Assembly: GCA_950022295.1 (NCBI GenBank)
Contig: OX465600.1
Span: 235,869,782-235,933,781, forward strand
Source of the DNA: Bromus sterilis
Taxonomy: Eukaryota > Streptophyta > Magnoliopsida > Poales > Poaceae
DNA: 64,000 nt
Direction of reading: 5' to 3'
The translations under genes were made by a program, and so were the position numbers. Numbering within the stretch: position 1 is the stretch's first letter; every line of letters begins with the position of its first letter. This document shows, in pieces, positions 34,364 through 45,769 of the stretch. Under the pieces are notes generated by a model, which worked only from the letters and a program-made list of their open reading frames with translations, ran no database searches and was not told where the DNA came from.

Positions 34364-35960
34364 GCAAGCAGAGCCATTCTCTTCCCTAGATATCGCCTAT
34401 CTTTCCGTACTTTTCTTGCACTAGGCATTGTTACTGCTGCTGCTACGATTACATTCCTATTCTATTGCATAGCCTGTTTTTGTCGCCCCTTGATGTACCT
34501 TTCTTATCCTATGCTGCCTATTATAATTATGCATATATTCAGCAGTGAACCCTGCGCATTGCTAGCTAGGACTAGATAGCGGGCCGTGATCACTCAGGGG
34601 AGTGAACGCGGATACAAATATTATAACTGCACAGGTACGGTACAAAGCAGACACCGCCAAAGGCCCCTATCTGGGTTATGCCTAGTCACCTCAAGTGTGA
34701 GCTATCCAGGAGTAATCCTTGTACTCCACTCGAGGCTGACTTTGTCTTGCCGCCATAGGGTCCTGAACAGCGGTTGTCCTTAAAGGTAAGAAAGTCGGGC
34801 GACCCAACGGTGCCCGCGAGCAGTATATCATCGGGAACGACAGGGAGGGTACGACCGACGTTACTGGCGTGCTTGGCCCCTGCTCGTATCTCGCGAGAGA
34901 TACCAAGCCACGAAAGTCGAGCTCTACCAAGAGAAAACGCGAGACAAGGTAAGGAGACGGTTCACCTTGTTGGTAACCGCAGTGACTTGGTGGGACGACA
35001 GGGCAGGCACCGATGTACTGGTGGTCCTGACTGTTGTCGTTGTCCGCGGGTCAGTTAAGTCGAGGCAACGATAACGGTTGTCACGCAGGTTAAATAAAAT
35101 GCTAAATGGTTCAGTGAATGTCTTGAGTTGGCTATATGCCATGTACGCACTACCTACCCGTGGGAATTACGAGTTTATGGGCTCCTCTGCTTCGTAGTGT
35201 CGTTCGAGGACTCTTCAGACGTCAGCAGTACCGCGGGCTGATTGCCGGGAAGTGCGCTGTCTTCTTTGCTCGAGCTGTGTTGTTTTGTTACGGCTTCCCG
35301 GCCACCCACGCACCGTGCAGGAGTACGTCAGGGTTGGGGTCCAAGGCCCTGAGTACTTAGGATTTAGACCGGCGGATGGCCTCTCTGTTGAGTTTGAAAG
35401 ATGGGCTATGAAGTGTCGGATAGCCTCGGTGGAGCGTTCCCTAACAAGGTTCCCGCCACCCTGGAGATCCGTGCGTGTAGCGTAACACAAGTGCACCCCT
35501 GCAGGGAAGATTAATCTATTCGGATAGCCGTGTCCACGATAACAGGACGCTTTATGCTGAAGCTGGATCTTACCACTAGAAACTATTATTAAACTGTATG
35601 GTTCCGGGTTCTCTTCCTCGCGGGGATGTCGAGGAGGTGAACTCAGAGGCATTGTTAATTATTACAACTTATTATTATACAATGCTGCAGCAACTTCTGC
35701 TGCATTGTTACTTTATGCTTTATATAAACTGTTGGTTGATTCTTACCTCATGCTGCAAGACATCGTCGGAAGATGCTAGTCTTCGATAGGCCTAGCTTCT
35801 TACCCTTGCTCTGGATTTCTGTCTTTCAGTCCACTATATACAGCCTCTTCTTTCCGCTGATACAATGCATAATGCTTAGTAGCGGACGTAAGACTCGCGG
35901 GTATACTAGATACTCACCTGCTTTATTTCCTTTACTGTTTTGCCTGATCGGCCGCTGCAG

Positions 35961-36037
35961 CCGACGTTGGAGCCCACGAGCAGGAGTACCCCGGAGGCGC
36001 CTACTACGACGTTGAGTTCCCCGTTGACCAGGAGTAG
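35961..36037 (+). other. Exon-like block B in the TEK2 LTR
   Basis: Acceptor gccgctgcag, then two bases and 24 codons with GAHEQEYPGGAYYDVEF, ending in TAG. The TEK4 copy (43437-43525) reads GAQEQEYPGGACYDVEF and continues a few codons to its own stop. Phase matches block A, and the position in the LTR matches 41181-41230 and 16900-16961. Confidence 0.45.
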
Positions 36038-36322
36038 TTCGGTGGATCCCAGGCAGGAGGCCTCGCCTTTTCGATCTGTATCTCTGATGTGATTTGTGCT
36101 AGCCTTCTTAAGGCAAAACTTGACTAACTATGTCTGTACTTAGATATTATGGCCTGTACGACTTATGTATTCGGGTCCGCGTGACCCCCTCTATTGTAAC
36201 ATATTGGTTTATCCTTTTGTGTTTAGTGTTGTGCTGTGATATTATCACCGTGGCACCCTAATCTCAGTCGTGTACCCTGTGTGTATGATTACTGTACACG
36301 GTCTGATTTTAGGGGCGTCACA

Positions 36323-36971
36323 AGTTGGTATCAGAGTCGACTACCTGTAGGAAGCCACCCCACCACTACTTGGCCGATGTTGAGTCTAGACTTTGAAAAA
36401 CTATTTTGCTAACTTAATATTTGGCTTACGGGCCCACATCGATGTCACTACGTGTGATATCTATGGTATTAGGATCCTTTTCTCCTTACCTATGCTCTGG
36501 GAATCTGCTCTCTTATCCTTGCTGGTAAGTTTTACAAAATCTGACATTAGGATCACGTTCTCTTGATTCCACCCGGCGTTTTTGGTGCTTCCCCCATTGA
36601 TTGAGTCGTGTCGCAGGAGTCGTACCCCAGGTCCCGGACCGCGGATCCCATTCTCATTCTGGGCAGGCCGCGCGTTCTCTGGCATCAACTCCTGTGGCCA
36701 ACAGTTTTCTTGCGGCGTGATTGACATAGTGGAATCTATGTCGCGTCGTGTAATCCTAACCGCGGTCCCGCCTAGTGAGTCGTTTTTCCTTAATTTCTAC
36801 GACGTTACGCTGCCCGATTTTCGATTGACTCTTTGTGTAAATGTGTATGTCTTGTATGACTACTCCTATACATATCTGCGCCTCCCTTTCGTTGTCGTTT
36901 TTACTTCAGGCTTGATTCCGGTATCTCGTTAAATTTTCATCGCTGAAATACCCCTGTTAAATTTTAGCAGG
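36323..36971 (+). other. TEK2 primer site and untranslated leader
   Basis: tggtatcagag at 36326-36336 matches the initiator Met tRNA primer type. A non-coding leader runs to the gag ATG at 36972. The inverted copy of this leader occupies 42367-43173. Confidence 0.75.
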
Positions 36972-37886
36972 ATGGCTGGTCGTGGTGGTCGTGGTCGTGG
37001 TCGTGCTGCTGCCAACGACCCACCCCCGCCGCCGGATTACATGGCCGCGATGATGCAGCAGTTCGAGATGAACCGTCAGTTCATGCAGAATATCATGGCT
37101 CAGTTCCCGAGCCGAATCAGAATGGGCACCACCATCAGCATGCCACCGTGACTCTGCACGACTTCACCCGCCTCAACCCCACTATGTTCCGCAACACTGT
37201 TCAGCCGTTGGATGCTGATGACTGGCTTCGCGACATCACTCACGAGCTGGAGTCTGCTAATGTCGATCCAGCCGACTATGTGAACTTTGCGTCTTATCAT
37301 CTGAAAGGCGCCGCTTCTCGGTGGTGGAGCACCCACAAGCGTTCCTTGCCAGTTGGAGAAGTCATCACTTAGGATGAATTTCAGTCTGCCTTCCGCGCCC
37401 GCTACATTCCTCAGGGGATCATGGATCGTAAGGCGGAAGAATTCCGTAACCTCACTCAGGGCGACATGACTGTTGAAGCCTATCAGCGCGAGTTCCTCAA
37501 CCTCTCTCGCTATGCGGAAGGAGAGATCACCACTGATGCTCGCAGGCAGCAGAAGTTCCGTCGTGGCCTCAACCCAGACCTCAGGCTCGCTCTTGCCGTT
37601 CATGATTTCGCCAACTTCGCCACCATGGTGAACAAGGCTATCACCGTCGAGACTGCCCAGATGGAGCACAAGATCTCTCTGAAGCGTTATCGTGACGTTG
37701 GCTCATCTTCGGGCGCAACGCAGAAGCGTCGTATCTGGCTCCCTACCAGTGTGACCCATTCACTTGTCCCTGCTCCAAGGTCGTCTTATGCTGCACCCCG
37801 TCTGCCTCCGCCACCGCAGATGCCAAGAGCTCTGCCTGCACCACCCAATGCTACTCCCCTTCGTCCTCAGGATGGATTATGCTTCC
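36972..37886 (+). pseudogene. gag: TEK2 gag, 5' part (broken)
   Basis: ATG 36972 opens a Gly/Arg-rich leader, then DPPPPPDYMAAMMQQFEMNR. A frameshift near 37120 moves coding to the frame giving VTLHDFTRLNPTMF. That frame has a TAG at 37370-37372 where Trp is expected, then runs through the Retrotrans_gag core (EEFRNLTQGDMTVEAYQREF, FRRGLNPDLRLALAV). It stops inside the zinc knuckle at GLCF because TEK3 is inserted there. Three lesions make it non-functional. Confidence 0.8.
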
Positions 37887-39971
37887 TGTCAGAACCCTCT
37901 GTTAGGTAATGTGCTAGGATCTTTTTCACTTTGCATTCATGAAAGAATTCAAAGGAAATTCAAAATCAAATCCAAATGGGAGAAGGAACACCCCCTAGAT
38001 GAATTAATTCAAAAGGCCAGATAAAAATCTTCTCCAAAAATTCATGTTAGATTTTTGAAAAGTCTTATAAATGAGTGTGATCACATATCAAGTGATGTGG
38101 GACCCATCCCATGCTCATAGATTTTTCAAATATTCAAACAGTGCATTGGAATTAAAGAAATACCCCTATTTGATTTAACATTCAAATTATTTGAATTTTA
38201 AAAATGTTGAAAGTTTATGGGTGGCTAGTCTATATTATTATGAGGCCACATAAAAGTTTTCAGCATTTAATAAAATGTTTAGCTATTTTATTTGGCTAAA
38301 CAGAACAAATGTCAGAAAAGAGAAATAGAAAAGAAATCAGAAAATCCTTACCTGGCGCCTAGGCGAAGTCAGCCCACCCCAGCCCAGCAGGCCCACAGGG
38401 GCAGCGGGGTCTTCTTCCCCGTCCCGCGCCTCCAAGCTGCTCGGTGGAATGCCACCGAGCTAGCTGGGCACGTCGCCGTCTCTCCAGACGCCACCTGCCC
38501 CTCCCGCGCCTTCTAGCGACGCCACGGAGACGCTGGAGACGCCGTGCGTCCATTCCCCCCCTCCAGGAGCTCCCTCCTCTCCTCTCTCGCCCGTTTCATC
38601 GCCGCCCGAGAAGCACGCCGGAGCGCCGTCGAGCACACGCGTGGCCATTGACGCCTAGAAGCCCCAAGACTGTGTCCAAGCGCTTCGTCGTCGTCGTCTT
38701 CACCGACTTGCAGAAGGAATCGAGCCCGGAGCCCACATAGACGCCGGATTCTTCCTCGAGTTCCCGCCGGCCGCCGTGAAGGACTTCGTCGATTACGTCG
38801 CCGTTGAGCCACCCCAGCCCTCGCCACCACCTCTGCTGAGCTCCTGGTGAGCTTGGGGTCAAAACCCCTCACTTTTCCCCTTCGATTACTCCATGTAGCC
38901 GTGACCGCCATGAGAGCCGAAGCTCCTCGCCGCCGGGATCCATGGCGAGGTCCACCCGTTAAGTAATCAAGCCCGCCTTGTTGTCCATCTTGTTCCCCGT
39001 GTTCTTCCTTATCGAACCAGCCTAGCCTCGCCTCAAGTCGTGCCCTGGAGCCAAATCTCGATCATGGCGTAGCTAGGTCGCCGCAAAAGTTGACGTCGGC
39101 GAGCGTACGGTGCACCCCAGTGTTTGGTTTTGGTCCCGTTCGACGCGCGCGAGTAAGAGCTTCAAGATGGTGGTCTTTGCGCTCCAAATGATGGCCGGAT
39201 CTCCCTCCCCGTGCAGCGCCGCCGCGGTCCAGTCGCCGACGTTTAGCCGCCGACGTGTCAGCTCTAACCCCCCTGTTAAGCACCCAGTTAGTGACCCCTG
39301 GGTCACTGACCAGTGGGCCCAGTGGCTTAATTAAGCCACTGGATTAATTTAACCCACGGGTTAATTAACCCAGTCACTGACAAGGTGACCCCACATGTCA
39401 GCCCCCCCCTGACGTCAGCACTTGCGCAATAATTCAGTTAAATGAATTTCCAGAGATTATTTGAATTAAAAGAATTCCAGAAATTCCAGAAAATACCCCA
39501 AACTTTGGAAATTCATAGAAAATTCATATTAACTCCAAATTGGACAAATAATATATGAAAAATGATCAGGAGAAAATTAGCTTTCCAAATACGCAAATTT
39601 CAACTCTGTTTGAGTTGAATTTAAAATGTGATCAGTAGCATTTGCTATTTGATTTAAATGGAATTAAATCAAATTCAAATCAAATAATTTTTGCAACTTG
39701 AACCATGGCAACATGCTACATTTCAATCACACATCAGAGGCATATCATACACATTTGAAGTTGTTTCAAAATGATCAAACTATATCACATACAACTTGGT
39801 TAATGTTGAATTCAAATGTGGAGTTTGAATTTGCATTTCAAATGCAATATACTCCACTTAAATGGAATTGCCTCACACATCAAAACTTATACTTCAAGTT
39901 TCAACATTCATTCATGTGCTTGAGCATTGCATTCATATTGATTGCTACTTCGTGCTTTGTTTGTCGAGTAG

Positions 39972-40037
39972 AGGTGGAACCGGAGCAAGAGGTTGCAACC
40001 TTCGTTGAAGACCCCGAACCCGAACCTCGTCAGCAAG
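39972..40037 (+). other. Exon-like block A in the TEK3 LTR
   Basis: Acceptor cgagtag, 66 nt (two bases, 21 codons, one base), then a GC-type donor (caag/gcaagc). The frame is acidic: VEPEQEVATFVEDPEPEP. Phases and the unusual donor are the same as block A of the TEK2 LTR. Confidence 0.4.
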
Positions 40038-41180
40038 GCAAGCAAACCCCCATTGATCATGTCGATAAAATCCCACTTCCCTCTCATGTCTCGCTTATGC
40101 ATTGTTTAGGATGATCACCATGCTTCGTTTCTACCGCATAGATGAACCCATTCCTTTGCATGACCTATCATTTTGTCACAGTATTAAGCAAACCACAATC
40201 CTAGCAAATGTAGGAGTTGGTTGATATCATGTGGCCCCTGCAATGTTACTGCTTATTGCATGCTTAGTATGTTACCATGTTGTTACTGTGATGTGAGTCG
40301 GGATGGGAATGATCATGTTGGATGGTAGAAAAGTGTTGGTGAATCGACCCTAATACAAGGTGAACGATGAGAGGATGTGTAGGAGTACACGGTGGGTTGT
40401 CTCGTTGAACACCGCCCTAGTACGAGTTCTTGTGTGGTGATCCAAGATGAAGAGTACAACCACACATTAGGCTCACTGACCCCTCTCAACTTACTAACTC
40501 ATCCCTTTCGATGTCCAGATGTCGCAATAGTTCGGAGTTCTGGTAGGTCTGTGGCCTGGATGCTAAGTGAGAGAACGGCTCATCCGAGACCGGCTTATGG
40601 ACCACGCACACATCACTTGGGTCCACTTCGGTAAACCGGTCGGGTTCACGATAGTGGTAGCCTACCCAAGTAGGCGGCTTTCTCGGACTAGATCGGCTAT
40701 GAGGTAACAGTTGTGGTGAGCATCCTCGCTGGCACCCCTTGAATGGTGTCGACATCAAAGGCGGTAAATGATGGTCATGTGTGTGTAGCGGTACACCCTT
40801 GCAAGGTTAACAAAACTATTCGAATAGCCGCGTCCGCGGTTATGGACTGCTTGGAAAGCTTAGCTTGATTATTAGATAACTTGAACTGGATACTTCTAAA
40901 ACACACCAAGATAAGTGTGAGTGCTATGGCGTGCTTCCTCGTGGGGAAGTCGAGGAAGGCACCATAGTGGTGTATTGGTTGGAGAAAGTAGTGGACTCGT
41001 GTACGCTTCTTACCTCAAAGTCTGGTACTCGTAGTTCAGGATTAGCCAAGTCAAAGATGGCACTTCTGCAAGTGAACCCCACCTCCCTTTACCTTGATAC
41101 ATATGCATGAGTACTATAGCTCCTATGTAAGTCTTGCTGAGTACGACTTTGTACTCACGTTTGCTTAATCTATGTTTTAG

Positions 41181-41230
41181 ATGATGCCACTGACCCCGAA
41201 GGTGGCTTCTTCATCGAGCTGGACGACTGA
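41181..41230 (+). other. Exon-like block B in the TEK3 LTR
   Basis: Acceptor tatgttttag, two bases and 16 codons (ATDPEGGFFIELDD) then TGA. Phase joins block A of the same LTR without a stop. Located about 0.7 kb before the LTR end. Confidence 0.4.
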
Positions 41231-41961
41231 AGACCAACTAGTCTAGTCCCAGTCAGACGACTGGTTCCCTCGTGGAGGGCTTGTGTTTAAATAAGGCTTC
41301 TCAAGCCATTTGTTAAACTTGTCTGTACTCAGACATTTTTTGCTTCCGTTTGTGTTGTACTGTTGGATCGCATGTATGTGATCTCTGTGTGTACTCTATA
41401 AGAGTTATAAATAAAATGTACACTTTGTAGAGAATTGCAATGGTACCTGCTGTTCATACAAGGCATGTGTGCTGCGTGTATGTTTATATCATGCATGTCT
41501 TTGTATGGGTTTTCGAGACCTTAGTTGTGTTCTGGCTGGCGGTCTTTCATACACCAAGTGGCCCTTAGATGTGCGCAGCTTGGGGCATCGCGATGCGATT
41601 GTTCGAGACTCCGTCTCGTGCACACTTTGTGGTATGATCGAGCCCGCCATAGACCCCGACTAAGTGATCGGGCTGGAGTAAGTCTATGTAAGAGTTTTGA
41701 GATAGTTGATACTATGGTTGAGGCGACTTGTCTTTGAATATGGGAGTTCACCACCCATATCATTAGACTTGTGTGCGGACGATGAGGACCCATTTCAGTT
41801 GATCATCCGGCCTGGATGGGATACCTCTCACGTACGATGCTTTCCGAGAATGTTCAGTGCTTGGCCTTGTCTGCTTAGACAAGTGGGTGCGGTTCTCGGC
41901 TCTCCATATGACTATGTCTTAACTGGACTTGCATACGCTAACCCCGGGTCCCGACACTTCA

Positions 41962-42240
41962 CGTGTCGCCAACCTGGGCATTTTTCCAGGGAGTGCCCCC
42001 AGAAACAGAAGCAACTGGTAGTTCACCCCGCTGGTCGTGGAAATGGCCGTGGCAACAACAGGACCCCCAACTATAATACTGGGTCTGCTGCTCATGCTCG
42101 TGGACATGCTTACAACATTAATGTTGAAGAAGCTCAGGAACAACCCGCTACCGTGATGGGTACCCTTCTCGTTAATTCCGCACCTGCTACTGTTTTATTT
42201 GATTCAGGAGCATCGCATTCATTCATGTCGGAAGCATTTG
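41962..42240 (+). pseudogene. TEK2 gag 3' end and protease, cut at an inverted junction
   Basis: Resumes after TEK3 with TCRQPGHFSREC, completing the CCHC zinc knuckle whose first Cys lies before the insertion. A Gly/Asn/Arg-rich linker follows, then the retropepsin motif VLFDSGASHSFMS. Within about ten codons the sequence becomes the antisense of a TEK4 gag, so reverse transcriptase and integrase are absent. The open frame that runs on to 42386 is a chance fusion across the junction. Confidence 0.75.
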
Positions 42241-42366
42241 CAGTGTTATTGGGGAATTCTGAGTTGGAAGCTGGGCCATTACTCTGGCCATATACTGACG
42301 GTTCAGATCAAACTGTTGCAGTATTGCGGCCATATAAGGTGGAGGTGGGGGATCGCCAGGCATCCT
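42240..42366 (-). pseudogene. TEK4 gag amino end (inverted fragment)
   Basis: On the minus strand ATG at 42364-42366 opens GDPPPPPYMAA, then QQFDLNRQY and MAQLPTQN. This parallels the TEK2 Gag start (DPPPPPDYMAA, QQFEMNRQF, MAQFP) but lacks its Gly/Arg leader. It is lost at the junction near 42240; the exact base is uncertain by about 15 bp either way. Confidence 0.7.
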
Positions 42367-43173
42367 GCCTGAACAGCAGGGGTTAGTTCAGACAAAGCAT
42401 TTGCAAGGATAAGAAGTCATACATGATGCAGTACGAGCAATGAACGAGAAGTGCAGTAGATACACATTAGTAGTCATAGAGACATACAAATATTTGCACA
42501 TAGTAGGTCAAAATCATACATCATAACATCGTAAAAATTAAGGAAAAAGGACACAGTAGGCGGCGCGCAGACCGCAGTAGAAATACACAACACGACGTAG
42601 CAAAGGCTATGTCAATCACGTCGCAAGAAAACTGTTGGCCATGGGAAATAATCCAGTGAAAGCGCGGCCTGCCCTGAATGAGAAAGGGGATCCAACGGTC
42701 CGAGATACTGGTCCGAGCTTCCTGCGACATGACTCGATAGAGGGTTTAGAAGCAGAACGTCGGGTGGAAAACAATATCGGTGCAAGTTTCATCAACGATC
42801 AACTTGTTAACTATGTTGACAGAAATGGTGATACCCAATAATAGCAACGGGTTATCAAGGACAAGATGGTACACCGAGTATAGCAAAGGCGGGGAATGTT
42901 GTGGATAATCCAGCTCTCCGGGTAGATGCGACCACGAGATCCTAATGTTAGAGTTAGCAAATCTTACCAGCAAGGATAAGAAGGTAGAATCCCAGAGTCA
43001 TAGGTACGAAGAAAAGGATCCTAATACCATAGAGATCACAACGGGGTGATAAAAATGTGGGCCCATAAGCCAAACATTAAGTTAGCAAAAATAGTTTTTG
43101 CAAAGACTAGACTCAACTTCGACCAAGTAGTGGGTAGGGGGTTTCCTACAGGCAGTCGGCTCTGATACCAACT
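42367..43173 (-). other. TEK4 untranslated leader and primer site (inverted)
   Basis: Reverse complement of the TEK2 leader with many substitutions. The primer site reads tctgatacca on this strand at 43161-43170, four bases from the LTR edge at 43174. Confidence 0.78.
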
Positions 43174-43436
43174 TGTGACGCCCCCAATTTACGATCATGT
43201 ACAATATTCATACACACAGGGTACATGATCGAGATCAAGGTGCCACGGTGAGAATATCACAACACAACACTAAACATAAAAGGATAAACCAATATGTTAC
43301 AAAAAGGGGGGTCGCACGGACCCGAATACATAAGTTAATACAAACCATAATATCTGAGTACAGACATAGTTAGTCAAGTTTTGCCTTAAGAAGGCTAGCA
43401 TAAATAACATCAGATCGAAAAGGCGAGGCCTCCTGC

Positions 43437-43525
43437 CTAGGAACCTCCAAAGTACTCCTGGTTAACGGGGAACTCGACGTCGTAGCAGGCGCCTCCGGGG
43501 TACTCTTGCTCCTGGGCACCATCGT
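43437..43525 (-). other. Exon-like block B in the TEK4 LTR
   Basis: Minus-strand acceptor gctgcaaccag, two bases and 28 codons including QEQEYPGGACYDVEF, then TAG. Same phase as block B in the TEK2 LTR (35961-36037), but with the stop a few codons later. Confidence 0.42.
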
Positions 43526-44937
43526 CTGGTTGCAGCAATCCAGGTATATAAAACAAAGGGGGGAAATAAACCAAGGGTGAGTATCTAGCATACTCAGCGA
43601 GACTTAAACTCAGGCTACTAAGCATTTATGCATTTGTATCAAAATGGAAGGGGAGGCTATATAGTGGACTGCAAGATAGAAGTACCAGGGTAAGAGGGAA
43701 TGAGCTGGGCCTATTGAAGACTAGCATCTTCCGACGAGTCTTGCAGCACAAGGAGAGAACAACCACCAGTTCATATAAAGCATAAAGTAACAATGCGGCA
43801 GAAGTTGCTGCAACATTGTATAATAGTAAGTTGTAATAATTAACAATTATCAATGCCTCCGAGATCCCTTCCTCGACTTCCCTGCGAAGAAGAGAAACCG
43901 GAACCAACAGTTTAATAGTAATAGATTGTAGTTGTAGGCTCTGGCTTCAGCATAAAGCGTCCTGTTACCGTGGACACGGCTATTCGAATAGATTATCTTC
44001 CTTGAAGGGGCGCACTACTGTTCAGCCTGCACGCTCGGATCTCGAGGGTGGCGTACACCTTGTTAGGGAATGCCCCACCGAGGCTATCCGACACGTAGAG
44101 GCCCATCCTACGGCTCATCAAAGAGGTCCCCTCCGGTCTACAGTCCTAAGCGCAAGGGGGTCTTCGGTCGTCGCTCCTCGCTCTCCGGGTCGGTGTGCGC
44201 CAAGTGGATCCAGTGCCGCAGCACGATCCAACCCAATCACAATGCTGAACTGGATGTCTTTCAGAGCTTTCGAATGAGACCACAACGCGGAGGGCCCACA
44301 CCGTAATCCCATGTGAAGGTAGCGCATACAAGCCTTTGCAGCCACTCAAGTCATCCACCTGAACCATTAGTCATTTTATTATCATCTCGCGGACAACCTT
44401 TATCGTTGGCTGACTAGTTAACACAACGGACAACGAGTAGCAGTCAGGACCACCAGTGCATCGGTGCCTGCCCTGTTGTCCCGTCAAAACACACGGTTAC
44501 CAACAAGGTGAACCGTCTCCTTACCTTATATCATGTGTGCTCCTGGAGGAGCTCGACTTTCGTGGTTTGGTAACTCTCGCGGACGACGATCAGGGTCCAA
44601 GCACGCCAGTACGTCGGTTGTTCCCTCCTTGTCGTCCTCGTCGCAATACCTCTCGCGGGCACCATTGGGTCGCCTGACTCTTACCTTTAAGGACAACCGT
44701 TGTTTAGGAACCTAGGGCAGCTATACAGAGTCAGCAACGAGTGGAGTACAAGGATTACTCCTCGATATCTCACACTTGATGTGGCTCGGCAGAGTCGTGG
44801 TAGGGGCCTTTGGCGGTGTCTGCTTGTACCGTACCTGTTGCAGTTATAATAAATTGTATCCGTGTCAGTCCCCAGAGTGATCACGACCCGCTATCTAATC
44901 CTAGTTGACTAGCAATGCACAGGGTTCACTGCTGAAT

Positions 44938-44978
44938 AATATATATATATATATATATTTATTTATTTATTTATTTAA
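44938..44978. repeat. Compound AT / TTTA microsatellite
   Basis: A run of about ten AT units followed by about five TTTA units within the TEK4 LTR. The TEK2 copy has no such expansion at the matching place (about 34530). Confidence 0.9.
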
Positions 44979-45133
44979 TAGGCAGCATAGGATAAAGGAA
45001 GGTACATCAAGGGGCGACAATGACAGGCTATGCATTTGAATAGGTAATCAACGTAGCAGCAGTAATGCCTAGTGCAATAGATAAATATAGACAGACACGT
45101 GATATATGGGAGAGGTGAAGGGGAACTTCTTGC

Positions 45134-45208
45134 CTGGAAGCTCGACGGCAGGAGTACGGTCGTCGACGACGTAGCCAATCACAGGGGCATCGGCAGCGGT
45201 CGTCGGGA
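45134..45208 (-). other. Exon-like block A in the TEK4 LTR
   Basis: Minus-strand acceptor gtccggtag, 75 nt (two bases, 24 codons, one base), GC-type donor (ccag/gcaag). Reads YVVDDRTPAVELP. It is two codons shorter than TEK2 block A and keeps the same phases. Confidence 0.42.
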
Positions 45209-45769
45209 CTACCGGACAATGAGAGAGGAGGGGGGAAGAAACAATAAATACACGACAATAATAGCAATACAAATACAAGTCATGGCAAACGCAGTGTTGG
45301 CGGTGTTCTAACACAGTACCACGTGCTTTGCTCGGAGCGGAAAATCATCCGGGGATGATTTATCGACTCCGGGTGATTATCGAACCGGCATTCCGGAGGG
45401 TGAATGTCTAGTGCTCGTTGTGTTAGGGGGTGATGGTGGATAAACGGGTAGCATATTCTTATTCGTTGTATTTTTTTGATCAACTTTCATGTATAAATTA
45501 TTTTAATTTGACTTACGATTTAAAAGATATTGAATTTCAAAGTTTAAATCAATTTAAAAGAATTTCTGAATTTCTTTTATTATTTAATTGCAACATTATC
45601 CAAAATAGTGTCACTGACATGGGGGACCCACATGTTAGTGGCAGTGACATTTAAATCATTTTATTTAAATAGATAATACAGTGAGGGCCCACATGTCATA
45701 CTCTATTAGTTAATTAAAATCAAATCAATTAGCAGTGGGACCCATATGTCATACATTATACTTAACTAT

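Larger units (their letters stand above)
32023..36322 (+). repeat. TEK2 LTR (Tekay/Del-like gypsy)
   Basis: Starts tgtaacaccctcac, ends aggggcgtcaca, and a Met-tRNA primer site follows. About 4.3 kb. GC-rich block at 32590-33470, AT-rich middle, then two exon-like acidic blocks (34283-34363 and 35961-36037). The inverted copy at 43174-48782 confirms both ends. No direct duplication is found: the left flank is aaggg and the sequence beyond the inverted copy is acctt. Confidence 0.85.
37887..41956 (+). repeat. TEK3: solo LTR inserted in the TEK2 gag zinc knuckle
   Basis: tgtcagaaccc...gggtcccgaca, inverted ends tgtc/gaca, about 4.07 kb, no internal region. Flanks are cttcc (37882-37886) and cttca (41957-41961), a five-base duplication with one later change; the gag frame supports cttca as the original. 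Layout (GC-rich block 38350-39060, then acidic exon-like blocks at 39972-40037 and 41181-41230) matches the TEK2 LTR though the sequences differ, so it is a different family of the same type. Confidence 0.83.

Noticed and set aside
36582..36932. 116-codon frame in the TEK2 leader as a gene
   Set aside because: The inverted copy of the leader does not keep the frame, and the region is the untranslated leader of the element.
41706..42386. Single 226-codon protein
   Set aside because: It starts inside solo LTR TEK3 and ends in the antisense of a TEK4 gag; only 41962 to about 42240 is real gag and protease coding.
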